Assembly (NCBI GenBank): GCA_036404435.1
Contig: DASWZN010000068.1
Coordinates: 62,001 to 126,000 of the forward strand
DNA from: DASWZN01 sp036404435
GTDB lineage: Bacteria > Acidobacteriota > Terriglobia > Bryobacterales > Bryobacteraceae
Length of the DNA: 64,000 bases
Direction of reading: 5' to 3'
The translations under genes and the position numbers were made by a program. A model generated the notes under the pieces. That model had not been told where the DNA came from. It saw only the letters and a program-made list of their open reading frames with translations, and searched no databases. This document shows, one piece after another, positions 8,673 through 15,936 of this stretch. How positions within the stretch are numbered: the first letter of the stretch is position 1; each line of letters starts with the position of its first letter.

Positions 8673-9929
8673 TCAGTTCAACCGGATGCGGTCGTGCGCA
8701 TCCCATGCGGACATGTCGGACAGGATCACCTGGTCGCCAATCCGCAGACCCTCCAGAATCTCGATTGTGTTCACGGAACTGCGGCCCAGCTTCACCTGCA
8801 CGCGGGTGGCGCCCGTTCCGTCCGGATCGAGCCGGAAGAGGCTGATCTGGCTGTTGGGCTGCCCGAAGGTCGGCCGGCCCACGTACAGAACGTCGGTCAG
8901 CTTCTCGATCTCGATGGTTCCATCCACGCTCAAATCCGGCCGCGCGCCCGGCGGCAGCGCGCCTTCCAGCTTCACATCCACCGTAACCGTGCCATTCACA
9001 GCCGCGGGATCGATGCGCGACACGTGGCCGTCGATGATGCCGTTGCGCGTGTCGACGGACGCTTCCTGGCCGATCGCGACGTCCTTGGCCTGCGTCTCGG
9101 GGATCTTCAACTCGGCCTTCAGCTTCTCCGGCTGAACCACTCTGGCCAGGATGGCCCCCTCGGTCACGCGCTGGCCGACGTCCACGGGGACCTGCTGCAG
9201 CACACCGGCCACACCCGCTTTGACGCGCAGAGCTTGAATCTGGCTCTTCTTCAGTTTCCACAGCGCGCGAAGCTGTTCGACGGTCGCCTGCTGGACGGCG
9301 AGCTGCGCCTGGATGGCTTCAAGGCCGATATCGAGGCGCTTCTTCTCGATCTGGTTGCGGTTCTCCAGGTCCTGGGCCGTCGCGGCCGACTTCTTGGCCT
9401 GGATGTCGGCGGTCAGTCCGAAGCGGCTTAGCTCGGCATCGCGGTCCGCCTCGAGCCGGGCGGTATGCGCATCGGTTTCCACCGTGGCCGCGGCTGCCTG
9501 CTGTGTCAGTCGGTCGCTCTGGAGGTTCACTTTCAGGTTGTTCAACTCGGCCTCGGCGGCCTTCACTTTCCATTCCGCATCGATGGTGGCCTGCTCGAGT
9601 TCGGGGTTGCTCAGGACCAGCAGCAGGGTGCCGGGAGTCACGATGGTGCCGGGAAGCGCCAAACGCTGCTCGACGCGGCCGTCGGTTTCGGCCGGAATCA
9701 CCAAGCCTCCGTCGATCGGCACCAGGGTGCCAAGACCGCGGACCTGCCGCAGCATCGGCCCCCGCTTGACGCCGTCCATCCAGACCTGGGCCCGCTCGAC
9801 GCTGGGAGCGGCGGGCTTCAGCCCACCCAGCACTTTCGTCGTCACGCCGACCGCGGCAAGAACCACAACTCCAATTACGATCTGCCGAATCTTCCTGTTC
9901 CGCGCCGCGGATTTTCGAGGGACATCCAT
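8673..9929 (-). CDS. HlyD/RND-type periplasmic adaptor (membrane fusion protein)
   Basis: A 418-residue protein. An N-terminal membrane anchor (IRQIVIGVVVLAAVGVTTKVLG) is followed by a lipoyl/barrel-sandwich half ending around GLVIPAETDGRVEQRLALPGTIV, a long alpha-hairpin (~120-240, rich in Glu/Ala/Gln), the second lipoyl half (AGVAGVLQQVPVDVGQRVTEGAIL), and beta-barrel domains with DVKLEGALPPGARPDLSVDGTI. These are the parts of MacA/HlyD-type adaptors that link an inner-membrane exporter to an outer-membrane channel. With the ATPase gene downstream (gap of 105 bases holding the REP-like hairpins), this suggests a tripartite MacAB-like exporter. Confidence 0.9.
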   Translation of the reverse strand: MDVPRKSAARNRKIRQIVIGVVVLAAVGVTTKVLGGLKPAAPSVERAQVWMDGVKRGPMLRQVRGLGTLVPIDGGLVIPAETDGRVEQRLALPGTIVTPGTLLLVLSNPELEQATIDAEWKVKAAEAELNNLKVNLQSDRLTQQAAAATVETDAHTARLEADRDAELSRFGLTADIQAKKSAATAQDLENRNQIEKKRLDIGLEAIQAQLAVQQATVEQLRALWKLKKSQIQALRVKAGVAGVLQQVPVDVGQRVTEGAILARVVQPEKLKAELKIPETQAKDVAIGQEASVDTRNGIIDGHVSRIDPAAVNGTVTVDVKLEGALPPGARPDLSVDGTIEIEKLTDVLYVGRPTFGQPNSQISLFRLDPDGTGATRVQVKLGRSSVNTIEILEGLRIGDQVILSDMSAWDAHDRIRLN

Positions 9930-10098
9930 ACGCTTGCCGGTTTCAGTTACGCACGTCCGATACCAACCGCTGCCTGCATGAAAACACGCGGCTTATGGCA
10001 CCCGTCGCGCGGCGAGCCGCTCCCAGGTGTCCGCTTTTGGGACGGCCCTGTTCGGAAGCGGAGGCGGGCCGCTGCCCCATGCTAACATTACAAAGCAC

Positions 10099-11055
10099 AT
10101 GGCGAAGCTTCGAGTGGCCGTAGTCGGCGCGGGTCAGTTCGGGCTGAACCACATGCGCGTGGTGAGCCAGTCGGAACGCGCGGAACTTGTGGCGGTGACC
10201 GATCTGGAACCTGAGCGCGCGGGAGCGGCGGCGGCGCGCTTCTCCTGCCCGGCGGTCGATCTGGCCCAACTTCCGGGCCGGGCGGACGCGGCCATCGTGG
10301 CCGTTCCCACCAGCGCGCACGCAGCCGTCGGCTGCCAACTGCTCGAAGCCGGCCTCGACGTGCTGGTGGAGAAGCCGATTGCACCGGATCTGGCCGGGGC
10401 GAAGCTGTTGACGGAGACGGCGCGCGCGCACGGGCGCATCCTTCAAGTGGGCCACCTGGAGCGGTTTAACCCGGCGGTGGCCGCTCTCAAGAAGGCCACC
10501 ACCCTGCCGCTGTTCTTCGAGGTTCATCGCATGAGCGTGTTCACGCCGCGCAGCCTCGACGTGGACGTGGTCCTCGACCTGATGATTCACGACCTCGACA
10601 TCGTGCTGGACCTGGCGGGCGAGGCGCCGGAGGAGATCCGCGCGGCCGGTATTTCGGTGCTCTCCCGGAAGGTGGATATCGCCAACGTGCGGCTCGCTTT
10701 TCCGGGGGGCTGCGTGGCCAACCTCACGGCCAGCCGGGTCTCGACCGAGCGCGTCAGGAAACTACGGCTGTTTCAACCGCGTCAATACATTTCGCTGGAC
10801 TATGCGCGGCAGGAGGGGGCGATTTTCGAGGTTGGCGGAGCCGGCGGCATCGGCTTCCGCATGCTGGAGGTCGCCAAGGGCGAGCCGCTCGCGCTGGAGC
10901 TGGAGCACTTCTTCGACAGCGTCAGCACGCGTGCGCGGCCCCTGGTGGCGGGGGAGGACGGAACCCGCGCTCTCAAAGCCGCCCTGGCCGTGCTTGCTAA
11001 GATTGAAGAGCATTCCCGCCGGGTCGAGCAATCGCTGGCGGCCTGGAAGCGCTGA
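10099..11055 (+). CDS. Gfo/Idh/MocA-family NAD-dependent sugar oxidoreductase
   Basis: A 318-residue oxidoreductase. The Rossmann start is VAVVGAGQFGLNHMRVV, the conserved VEKPIA (Glu-Lys-Pro) loop holds the catalytic Lys, and VGHLERFNPAV and MIHDLDIVLDL are typical of the C-terminal substrate domain. The 'HLERFNPAV' and 'H-D-L-D' patterns are those of enzymes acting on UDP-activated amino sugars, such as the UDP-GlcNAc 3-dehydrogenase used for lipid A amide-type sugars, but substrate cannot be proven. ATG 10099 is preferred; an in-frame extension to 10027 adds low-complexity residues. The TonB-like gene follows after 12 bases on the same strand. Confidence 0.85.
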   Translation: MAKLRVAVVGAGQFGLNHMRVVSQSERAELVAVTDLEPERAGAAAARFSCPAVDLAQLPGRADAAIVAVPTSAHAAVGCQLLEAGLDVLVEKPIAPDLAGAKLLTETARAHGRILQVGHLERFNPAVAALKKATTLPLFFEVHRMSVFTPRSLDVDVVLDLMIHDLDIVLDLAGEAPEEIRAAGISVLSRKVDIANVRLAFPGGCVANLTASRVSTERVRKLRLFQPRQYISLDYARQEGAIFEVGGAGGIGFRMLEVAKGEPLALELEHFFDSVSTRARPLVAGEDGTRALKAALAVLAKIEEHSRRVEQSLAAWKR

Positions 11056-11067
11056 GCGCGCACGGCA

Positions 11068-12075
11068 ATGGCAGCTCTGACCCCCGCCCCGGACGCCCAG
11101 AATCCTCCCGAACTGGTTCTGGAATGGCCCGGCCTCACTCGGCCGGCCGTTCGAGGCCGGGCGTTCGCGATCTCCGTGCTGCTCCATGCGGTCGGGCTGG
11201 CGGTCCTGCTGCTGCTGGGGGGTGCGGCGGTGGCGCCGGAGAGCCCGAGCCACGGGTTTACCTCTTCGACAGTTCTGGTGGCGCCTCCGATCGAGTTCAC
11301 GCAGACGGCGCCAAACCGCGCCAAGATCGGCAAGGAATTCAGCCTGGACAATCTGGCCCCGCGCCCGGCGTTGCGCGCGCCGCTGGCGATTCCACATCTT
11401 GCTCCTCCGGCGCCGCCTGAACCGCCCAAAGTGCCGGCGGCGGGCTTGAACAGGCAGACGCCGCCCGCGCTGCAACTGGGCTCGACTCAGATGCCCGGCC
11501 CGCCGCCACAACTCCAGACGGAAGAGCAGCCCAAGCTCGCATTGGAGACGCCCGGCGTGCCGTCCGGCACTCCCCAGGCGAGCGGCCAGGATATGGGGCT
11601 GAAGAGCCCCGGTGAGGTCGTCGCCGAAGCCGAACGCGCCGCCCCTTACACCCCACGGGCTGGTGTGCGGGTCAGCGACACCGACCTGGCGCCGGTTCCC
11701 GGCCTCGGAATCGGAATGCAGCAGGTGCCGACACCCGGCCGGCGCGCCACCGCTCTGGAGTTGATGAGCGACCCGGGCGGGGTGGATTTCAAGCCGTACC
11801 TCATCCGCATTCTGGCGACCGTGAAGCGGAACTGGCTGGCGGTGGTCCCGGAGACCGCGCGGCTGGGACGGCAGGGCCGGGTGCAGATCCAGTTCGCCAT
11901 CGACCGGAGCGGCTACGTTCCCAAGCTGGTGATCGCCGTGCCTTCGGGGACGGAGTCGCTCGATCGCGCGGCGGTAGCCGGCATCAGCGCGTCGGCCCCG
12001 TTTCCTCCGCTGCCGCCGGAATTCCAGGGGAGCCAGGTTCGGCTGCAATTCACGTTCACGTACAACATGCGGTAG
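11068..12075 (+). CDS. TonB-family energy transducer-like protein
   Basis: A 335-residue protein with one N-terminal membrane span (AFAISVLLHAVGLAVLLLLGGAAV, where 'SVLLHA' is a TonB hallmark), a long Pro/Ala/Gln-rich periplasmic spacer (~90-230), and a C-terminal TonB-like domain. The last segment has GRVQIQFAIDRSGYVPKLVI, the 'LDRAAVAGISASAPFPPLP' helix and a final beta strand (VRLQFTFTYN). This layout transmits inner-membrane energy to outer-membrane receptors. There is no ExbB/ExbD nearby. It immediately precedes the RiPP-like operon, separated by 103 bases containing a putative promoter, so it is probably a separate unit. Confidence 0.88.
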   Translation: MAALTPAPDAQNPPELVLEWPGLTRPAVRGRAFAISVLLHAVGLAVLLLLGGAAVAPESPSHGFTSSTVLVAPPIEFTQTAPNRAKIGKEFSLDNLAPRPALRAPLAIPHLAPPAPPEPPKVPAAGLNRQTPPALQLGSTQMPGPPPQLQTEEQPKLALETPGVPSGTPQASGQDMGLKSPGEVVAEAERAAPYTPRAGVRVSDTDLAPVPGLGIGMQQVPTPGRRATALELMSDPGGVDFKPYLIRILATVKRNWLAVVPETARLGRQGRVQIQFAIDRSGYVPKLVIAVPSGTESLDRAAVAGISASAPFPPLPPEFQGSQVRLQFTFTYNMR

Positions 12076-12158
12076 CCCGGCCATGCCGGGGAAGCACCGC
12101 TGGGGCCGGAACGGCAACCTCGCCAGGAGTGGCGACGCGGCAGGCAAGAGTGCGCCAC

Positions 12159-12171
12159 GGGTGTATACTCG
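12159..12171 (+). promoter_or_regulatory. Putative -10 region just upstream of the RiPP-like operon
   Basis: GGGTGTATACTCG contains a good -10 hexamer (TATACT, 12164-12169), placing a transcript start about 3 bases before ATG 12179. No convincing -35 is seen. The same 13 bases recur at 18697-18709, downstream of mreD. Confidence 0.4.
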
Positions 12172-12178
12172 AAAATCC

Positions 12179-13183
12179 ATGCTATCCGAGACACAGCGGG
12201 AACTGGTCCACCTCTTGCGCGCCGATGCGGCGCAGGAGTACGGCGGGGACGCGCGTGAACGGCTGTGGCAAGCGGCCCTGGACGAAGAGGTGGCCGTTCC
12301 CCTGGCCACGAAGCTCGGTCCGACGGACGAGGCGTATCTGCTGGAGCAGCAGCTGCAGCACCAGACGCGCCTGCACTGGCTGGAAAAGATCCTACGGCGC
12401 CTCGAAGCCGCTTCCGTGGGAGTCGTGAACCTCAAAGGTCCCGTCTTCGGGGAGCGGTTCTATCGGCCGCCCTATGGACGTCCCTCGCTCGACCTGGATC
12501 TCGCCCTGGCGCGCAACGAGGTGCCCGCGGCCGTCCGGGAGCTGGAGCGGCTCGGCTATCGTTCCGAACCGATTCTCTTCGTGCCGATGGACCAGCACGC
12601 CGTCCTGCTTCACGACTTTGCGCCCGAGGTCGAGTTGCACTACAGGTTGCTCAGCGAATTCGGAGTCCGCCAGGAAATGACCGGCTTCCTGGCCCGGGCA
12701 AGAACCGTGGAAGTCCCGGGGCTCGGCACGGTCCGAGTGCCGGATGCCGAGGACGAGTTTCTCTTCCTGTGCGCCCACGCCGCGAAGCACCGTTTTAGCA
12801 AGCTGCGCTGGATGTACGACTTGTTCCTGCTGCTCGGGTCTTCCAGCCTGGATGGGGATGCGGTATGGCGGCGGGCCGGCGAGATGCACGCGCGTTCGCT
12901 GCTGGCCCTGAGCGTCGTGGTTCTGGAGCGGGAGTGGGGTCTGCGGGTCTCCGGGATCCCGATTCCTGCTTCTCGGCTCGCCCGGGCGGCCCGGATCCTG
13001 CCGGAATTCACGAAAGTCCGGCCGCCGGCGCGCACCAAGGCGCAACTCGCGAACAGGTATGCCCGCGACATGGCGGCCTGCGACGATCTGCGCGGCCGGT
13101 TGCGCTGCTGCTGGCGGCTGGGGGCGTCCTTTTCCCAGCGTGCGGCCAAGGAGGCCATCGGACGTTTTGCGAGAGTGCGATGA
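12179..13183 (+). CDS. Nucleotidyltransferase family protein (PF14907 type, RiPP-associated)
   Basis: A 334-residue protein. The segment VVNLKGPVFGERFYRPPYGRPSLDLDLALAR carries the LKG motif and the 'RPS-x-D-x-D' catalytic pair of the uncharacterised nucleotidyltransferase family PF14907. ELHYRLL and 'FLCAHAAKHRF' (a His-rich helix) are also family traits. Members are found in lasso-peptide clusters, where one has been linked to modification of a phosphorylated tail, and in polysaccharide loci. ATG 12179 is taken as the start; upstream in-frame sequence looks non-coding and a -10 element lies inside it. It is the first gene of five joined by 4-base overlaps, which implies translational coupling. 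Confidence 0.85.
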   Translation: MLSETQRELVHLLRADAAQEYGGDARERLWQAALDEEVAVPLATKLGPTDEAYLLEQQLQHQTRLHWLEKILRRLEAASVGVVNLKGPVFGERFYRPPYGRPSLDLDLALARNEVPAAVRELERLGYRSEPILFVPMDQHAVLLHDFAPEVELHYRLLSEFGVRQEMTGFLARARTVEVPGLGTVRVPDAEDEFLFLCAHAAKHRFSKLRWMYDLFLLLGSSSLDGDAVWRRAGEMHARSLLALSVVVLEREWGLRVSGIPIPASRLARAARILPEFTKVRPPARTKAQLANRYARDMAACDDLRGRLRCCWRLGASFSQRAAKEAIGRFARVR

Positions 13184-13458
13184 AACGAACCTTCACTGTC
13201 CCCGAACACGTCATCGAACGGCCGCTGGGGGAGAAGACCGTTCTCCTCAACCTGCGTTCCGGCGACTATTACAGCCTGAACGGCACGGGCTCCTTTTTCT
13301 GGAAGGGATTGTCTAAGGGCGAGTCGCTCGCCCAGCTCGCCGGCCAGGCGCAGCAAACCTTCGAGCAACCGCCGGAGGTCGTCGAGGCCGCCCTGATGGC
13401 GCTGGCCGGCGAGTTGGAGCGATTGGGACTGATCGAACCATCGGGCGAAGGGCAATGA
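13180..13458 (+). CDS. PqqD-like RiPP recognition element (lasso B1-type)
   Basis: A 92-residue stand-alone PqqD-fold protein. It opens with a beta-strand pair (FTVPEHVIERPLGEKTVLLNLRSGDYYSLN), then GTGSFFWKGLSKGESLAQLA and a helical C-terminus, which is the usual winged-helix RRE arrangement. 'L-R-S-G-x-Y-Y-x-L-N-x-x-G-x-x-x-W' is the B1/PqqD hallmark. Such proteins bind the leader of a ribosomally made peptide and deliver it to its modifying enzymes. The start overlaps the stop of the nucleotidyltransferase gene (ATGA), and the next gene starts with the same kind of overlap. Confidence 0.9.
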   Translation: MKRTFTVPEHVIERPLGEKTVLLNLRSGDYYSLNGTGSFFWKGLSKGESLAQLAGQAQQTFEQPPEVVEAALMALAGELERLGLIEPSGEGQ

Positions 13459-13838
13459 TCGTTTTATGGACCAGGTGCTGGTGGGAGCTGGCCGTCTCGG
13501 CGTTGGCCATCCGCAGCCCCTGGCGGTGGGCGTATTTGAACCCCGCGCTGGCGTCCCGGCCCGCGCGGTGCGACGCGGAACGCGTCTGGCGCGTGCTGTG
13601 GTCGGCCAGCCTGCACCACTGCAAGCGGATCACGTGCCTCGAGTATGCCGCTGCCCTGCACAGGCTATTGAAGAGGCGCGGAATCGACTGCACTCTGCGA
13701 ATCGGCGTTCGACCGCCCTCCGACGACAGCCAGCCGGTGGATGCCCATGCCTGGGTGGAACTGGCCGACGGAACACCGCTGTGGGACCTGAAACCATGGG
13801 CCGACTACCTGCCGCTCAATCCGGGCAGGCGCGCATGA
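13455..13838 (+). CDS. Lasso-peptide B2-type transglutaminase-like protease
   Basis: A 127-residue protein of the McjB C-terminal / lasso B2 family. The catalytic Cys sits in KRITCLEYAAALHRLLKRRGI, the His in VDAHAWVEL and an acidic partner follows in TPLWDLKPW. This Cys-His-Asp set in a transglutaminase fold is the leader peptidase of lasso-peptide biosynthesis. Length is typical for a split B2 working with a separate B1, which is encoded immediately upstream. Coupling by ATGA overlap on both sides points to a fixed complex. It might instead act on another leader-bearing substrate. Confidence 0.88.
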   Translation: MIVLWTRCWWELAVSALAIRSPWRWAYLNPALASRPARCDAERVWRVLWSASLHHCKRITCLEYAAALHRLLKRRGIDCTLRIGVRPPSDDSQPVDAHAWVELADGTPLWDLKPWADYLPLNPGRRA

Positions 13839-14563
13839 GCCGGCACGAGTGCCGGATTGCGGGAGTGCGCCTGACCACCAATCGGGAAGTGGCCGGGGAC
13901 GACGGCGGCCCGTGCAGCACGGCATCGTCCGAGGTGCTCTTCCTCGACGCACCCGCCGATCCGCCCAGCGACTGGCTTCGTATCCCGAACCCCGGCACGG
14001 GGGCCGACGTGAGAATCCGGCGCGACGGGCGGCAGGCTGTCATCACGGCCGATCCCGCCGGCCCCGACCAGGGGGCCCGCGAGATGCGCTGGGCGACGCC
14101 CTTCATCGCGGCCCTCCAGGGAGAAACGGTCTTGCACGCTTCCGCGGTGGAACGTGGTGGCTGCGTCTATGCGTTCGTGGCCGGGAGCCGAACCGGAAAG
14201 TCGACCTTCTCGAACGCACTGGCCACCCGCGGATGGAACAAGGTCGCCGACGATCTCTTACCGCAGTGTTTCTTCGAGCAGAGCAACCGCAGGCTGCGGG
14301 CGCTCTTCCTCCTCGAGCGGCCGCGAGGCGGAGGCGCCATCGGCACGCGCCGGTTGAGCGTCGAGGAGGCGCTCGGGGAACTGGTGGTAAACGGCTTCGA
14401 CGAGCTGGCCGAAGCGGCCATCTGGGAGACGCACTTCCGCTTCTACTGCCGAATCGTGGAAGCCGTCCCGTGCCGCGCCTTCACCATTCCGGACGACATG
14501 AGCCGCGTGGGGGAGGCGGCCGCCTGGTGGGAACGCATGCTCGAAGCGGAGGCCTGGCTGTGA
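13835..14563 (+). CDS. HPr-kinase-like protein (RiPP-associated kinase)
   Basis: A 242-residue protein. The C-terminal half has the HprK core: LHASAVERGGCVYAFVAGSRTGKST (Walker A GSRTGKST) followed by WNKVADDLLPQ. 'HASAV' and the acidic pair after the P-loop are conserved in HPr kinases that act in lasso-peptide gene clusters, where such enzymes phosphorylate the C-terminal Ser of the precursor. The N-terminal ~70 residues are divergent. It starts ATG 13835, overlapping the B2 stop, and its own stop overlaps the GTG of the methyltransferase. Both precursors downstream have Ser in their last eight residues, so a phosphorylation target exists. Confidence 0.82.
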   Translation: MSRHECRIAGVRLTTNREVAGDDGGPCSTASSEVLFLDAPADPPSDWLRIPNPGTGADVRIRRDGRQAVITADPAGPDQGAREMRWATPFIAALQGETVLHASAVERGGCVYAFVAGSRTGKSTFSNALATRGWNKVADDLLPQCFFEQSNRRLRALFLLERPRGGGAIGTRRLSVEEALGELVVNGFDELAEAAIWETHFRFYCRIVEAVPCRAFTIPDDMSRVGEAAAWWERMLEAEAWL

Positions 14564-15315
14564 ACCGATGGTCGCGGGCCGCCCGTAGCGTGGTGCTGCT
14601 AGGGCGCTCGGATGCCGCCGGGCTGGAACGGCGCACCTTGCTTTACTACTCGCGGGAGTCGCCGTTCGACCAGGCGGAGTACCTGGCGCAGGGGCTACAA
14701 GGGTGGGAGGTCGAAGCCATCCTGAATCACTTTCCACCTGCCGGCAGGATCCTGGTGGCGGCGGCGGGCGGGGGCCGGGAGACGCTGGCGCTGGCCGCCA
14801 TGGGCTACGAGGCGACCGCCTTCGACCCGAGCGATCACCTGCTCGACAAGTTCCGTGCGCTTGGCGCCGCGGAAGGGCGCATCGTAAGGGCTGCCCCATC
14901 CGAGGTCCCCGCGTTCCGTGAGCGGTTTGACGGCGTTGTGATTGGCTGGGGCGGATACACGCACGTCCCGGAGAGCGCGCGCCGGGCCGCATTCCTGCGA
15001 GCGCTGGCGCGGCAGATGAAGCCGGGCGCCCCCCTGCTGATGTCGTTCTATCTGCGCCGGGCGGACGGCTGGCGGTCCAGAACGGCTACGCTCGCGGCCA
15101 ATGCTATGCGGAGGGCATTGCGGCTGCCCGCCAGCGTGGAGGCGGGGGACTCGATGACCGACAAGTTCGAGCACCGGTTCACCGAGCAGGAAGTAGCCGG
15201 CGAGCTGACCGCGGCCGCCCTGCGCCTGCTCGACTTCAAGCCCCGGCCGTTTCCCCACGCCGTAGCGCGGTTTGACGATCCCGCAGCCCGATCGGCCCCA
15301 TGTTCACTGTTGTAA
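14560..15315 (+). CDS. SAM-dependent methyltransferase of the RiPP-like operon
   Basis: A 251-residue class I methyltransferase: motif I is GRILVAAAGGGRETLALAAMGYEATAFDPS, and the acidic residue AFDPS, an FDGVVIGW strand and an LLMSFYLR strand follow. The substrate is not evident. Its start is GTG 14560, overlapping the kinase stop (GTGA). Because the operon is so tightly packed, the likely substrate is the peptide or a bound cofactor, but a lipid or sugar remains possible. The stop (15313-15315) lies inside the presumed -35 of the first precursor's promoter. Confidence 0.8.
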   Translation: MNRWSRAARSVVLLGRSDAAGLERRTLLYYSRESPFDQAEYLAQGLQGWEVEAILNHFPPAGRILVAAAGGGRETLALAAMGYEATAFDPSDHLLDKFRALGAAEGRIVRAAPSEVPAFRERFDGVVIGWGGYTHVPESARRAAFLRALARQMKPGAPLLMSFYLRRADGWRSRTATLAANAMRRALRLPASVEAGDSMTDKFEHRFTEQEVAGELTAAALRLLDFKPRPFPHAVARFDDPAARSAPCSLL

Positions 15316-15338
15316 CCACCAGGGCGTTGTGTTAACGT
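15310..15338 (+). promoter_or_regulatory. Putative promoter of precursor gene 1
   Basis: TTGTAA (15310-15315), 17-base spacer and TAACGT (15333-15338). The predicted start falls at about 15345, so the message would begin at the ATG at 15346 with no leader. A diverged copy of this region stands before the second precursor. Confidence 0.45.
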
Positions 15339-15345
15339 CTATCAC

Positions 15346-15483
15346 ATGCACAACGCTCCCGAACAGCCAGCACAGGTTCCAGTTCAGCCGCGGGACGAAT
15401 CGCCGAACTACGAAACGCCAGCCATCAAGAAGATCGGCAGCATGGCCCTCAACACCAGGCCGGCGAAGTCCATCGGGCCATAA
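15346..15483 (+). CDS. Lasso-leader-like RiPP precursor peptide 1 (45 aa)
   Basis: A 45-residue peptide: MHNAPEQPAQVPVQPRDESP then NYETPAIKKIGSMALNTR and the tail PAKSIGP. The segment from Tyr22 obeys the lasso leader pattern YxxPxIxxxGxxxxxT (Y22, P25, I27, G31, T37). By lasso rules the Thr is at -2, leaving a 7-residue core, PAKSIGP. This is too short for a lasso and has no Gly1 or acidic ring acceptor. No SD is present; it is probably leaderless. 31 of 45 residues match the second peptide. A palindrome follows the stop. Confidence 0.82.
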   Translation: MHNAPEQPAQVPVQPRDESPNYETPAIKKIGSMALNTRPAKSIGP

Positions 15484-15491
15484 ACACCCTG

Positions 15492-15513
15492 CAGGGGCCC
15501 CTGGGGTTTCCCC
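15492..15513. other. Nested palindrome between the two precursor genes
   Basis: CAGGGGCCCCTG (15492-15503) is a perfect 12-base palindrome, nested with GGGG-TTT-CCCC (15503-15513). It lies 8 bases after the stop of the first precursor gene. Without a U-tract it is a weak terminator but could limit read-through into the second promoter. Confidence 0.45.
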
Positions 15514-15563
15514 ACACGATCCGGCCCGCGTGGCTGGTCTGCGCGGTGGCGCGATGTTCACTC

Positions 15564-15593
15564 TTGTGTCCAAAACGTGCGCCGTGTTATGGT
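15564..15593 (+). promoter_or_regulatory. Putative promoter of precursor gene 2
   Basis: TTGTGT (15564-15569), 18-base spacer and TATGGT (15588-15593). The predicted start is about 15600, again immediately before the ATG at 15601. The upstream bases (ATGTTCACT.TTGT) match the region before precursor 1, showing the gene was duplicated with its promoter. Confidence 0.45.
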
Positions 15594-15600
15594 TTATCCC

Positions 15601-15738
15601 ATGGATAACGCTCCCGAACAGCCAACACAGGTTCCAGTTCAGCCGCGGAACGAATCGCCACGCTACGAGAAGCCGGCCATCGACAAGATCGGCAACATGA
15701 GCGTCAACACCCGGCAGAAGTCGGTGGTGGCAGACTAA
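15601..15738 (+). CDS. Lasso-leader-like RiPP precursor peptide 2 (45 aa)
   Basis: A 45-residue paralogue of precursor 1. The N-terminal 20 residues (MDNAPEQPTQVPVQPRNESP) are nearly the same, Y22/P25/I27/G31/T37 are conserved (RYEKPAIDKIGNMSVNTR), and the tail is QKSVVAD. The two tails have the same length (7) but differ, and both contain Lys-Ser. Conserved leader and diverged tail are the usual signature of a ribosomal peptide product family. No SD precedes the ATG. The stop is 198 bases before mreB. Confidence 0.82.
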   Translation: MDNAPEQPTQVPVQPRNESPRYEKPAIDKIGNMSVNTRQKSVVAD

Positions 15739-15936
15739 GAGAGCGCACCCGCAGGGGTTCGACACCGGCCGGGGTCGGCCGCTACGGGTCTCCGCGCCCT
15801 GTGACGTGCCCGCTGCCCCATCGGCCCATCTTCTACCGGTTGGCCCGGAGGAAAGGGCTGTGTTACGCTCGGAGAGGACTGGCCGCATTATTTTCCGGCA
15901 CTTCCAGCCGCATTAAGGAGTTCAACAACTACGGCG

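Noticed and set aside
10762..12435. 557-residue minus-strand frame across the TonB-like gene and the oxidoreductase end
   Set aside because: It covers three real plus-strand genes in an antisense frame and has no recognisable domain.
13466..13835. Longer N-terminal extension of the HPr-kinase-like protein
   Set aside because: The extension is out of frame with known family starts, is Arg/Pro-rich and overlaps the B2 gene; ATG 13835 with an ATGA overlap fits better.
15346..15738. Classical lasso peptides encoded by the two short genes
   Set aside because: The tails are only 7 residues, lack Gly or another suitable residue 1 with an acidic acceptor at 7-9, and no cyclase is present.
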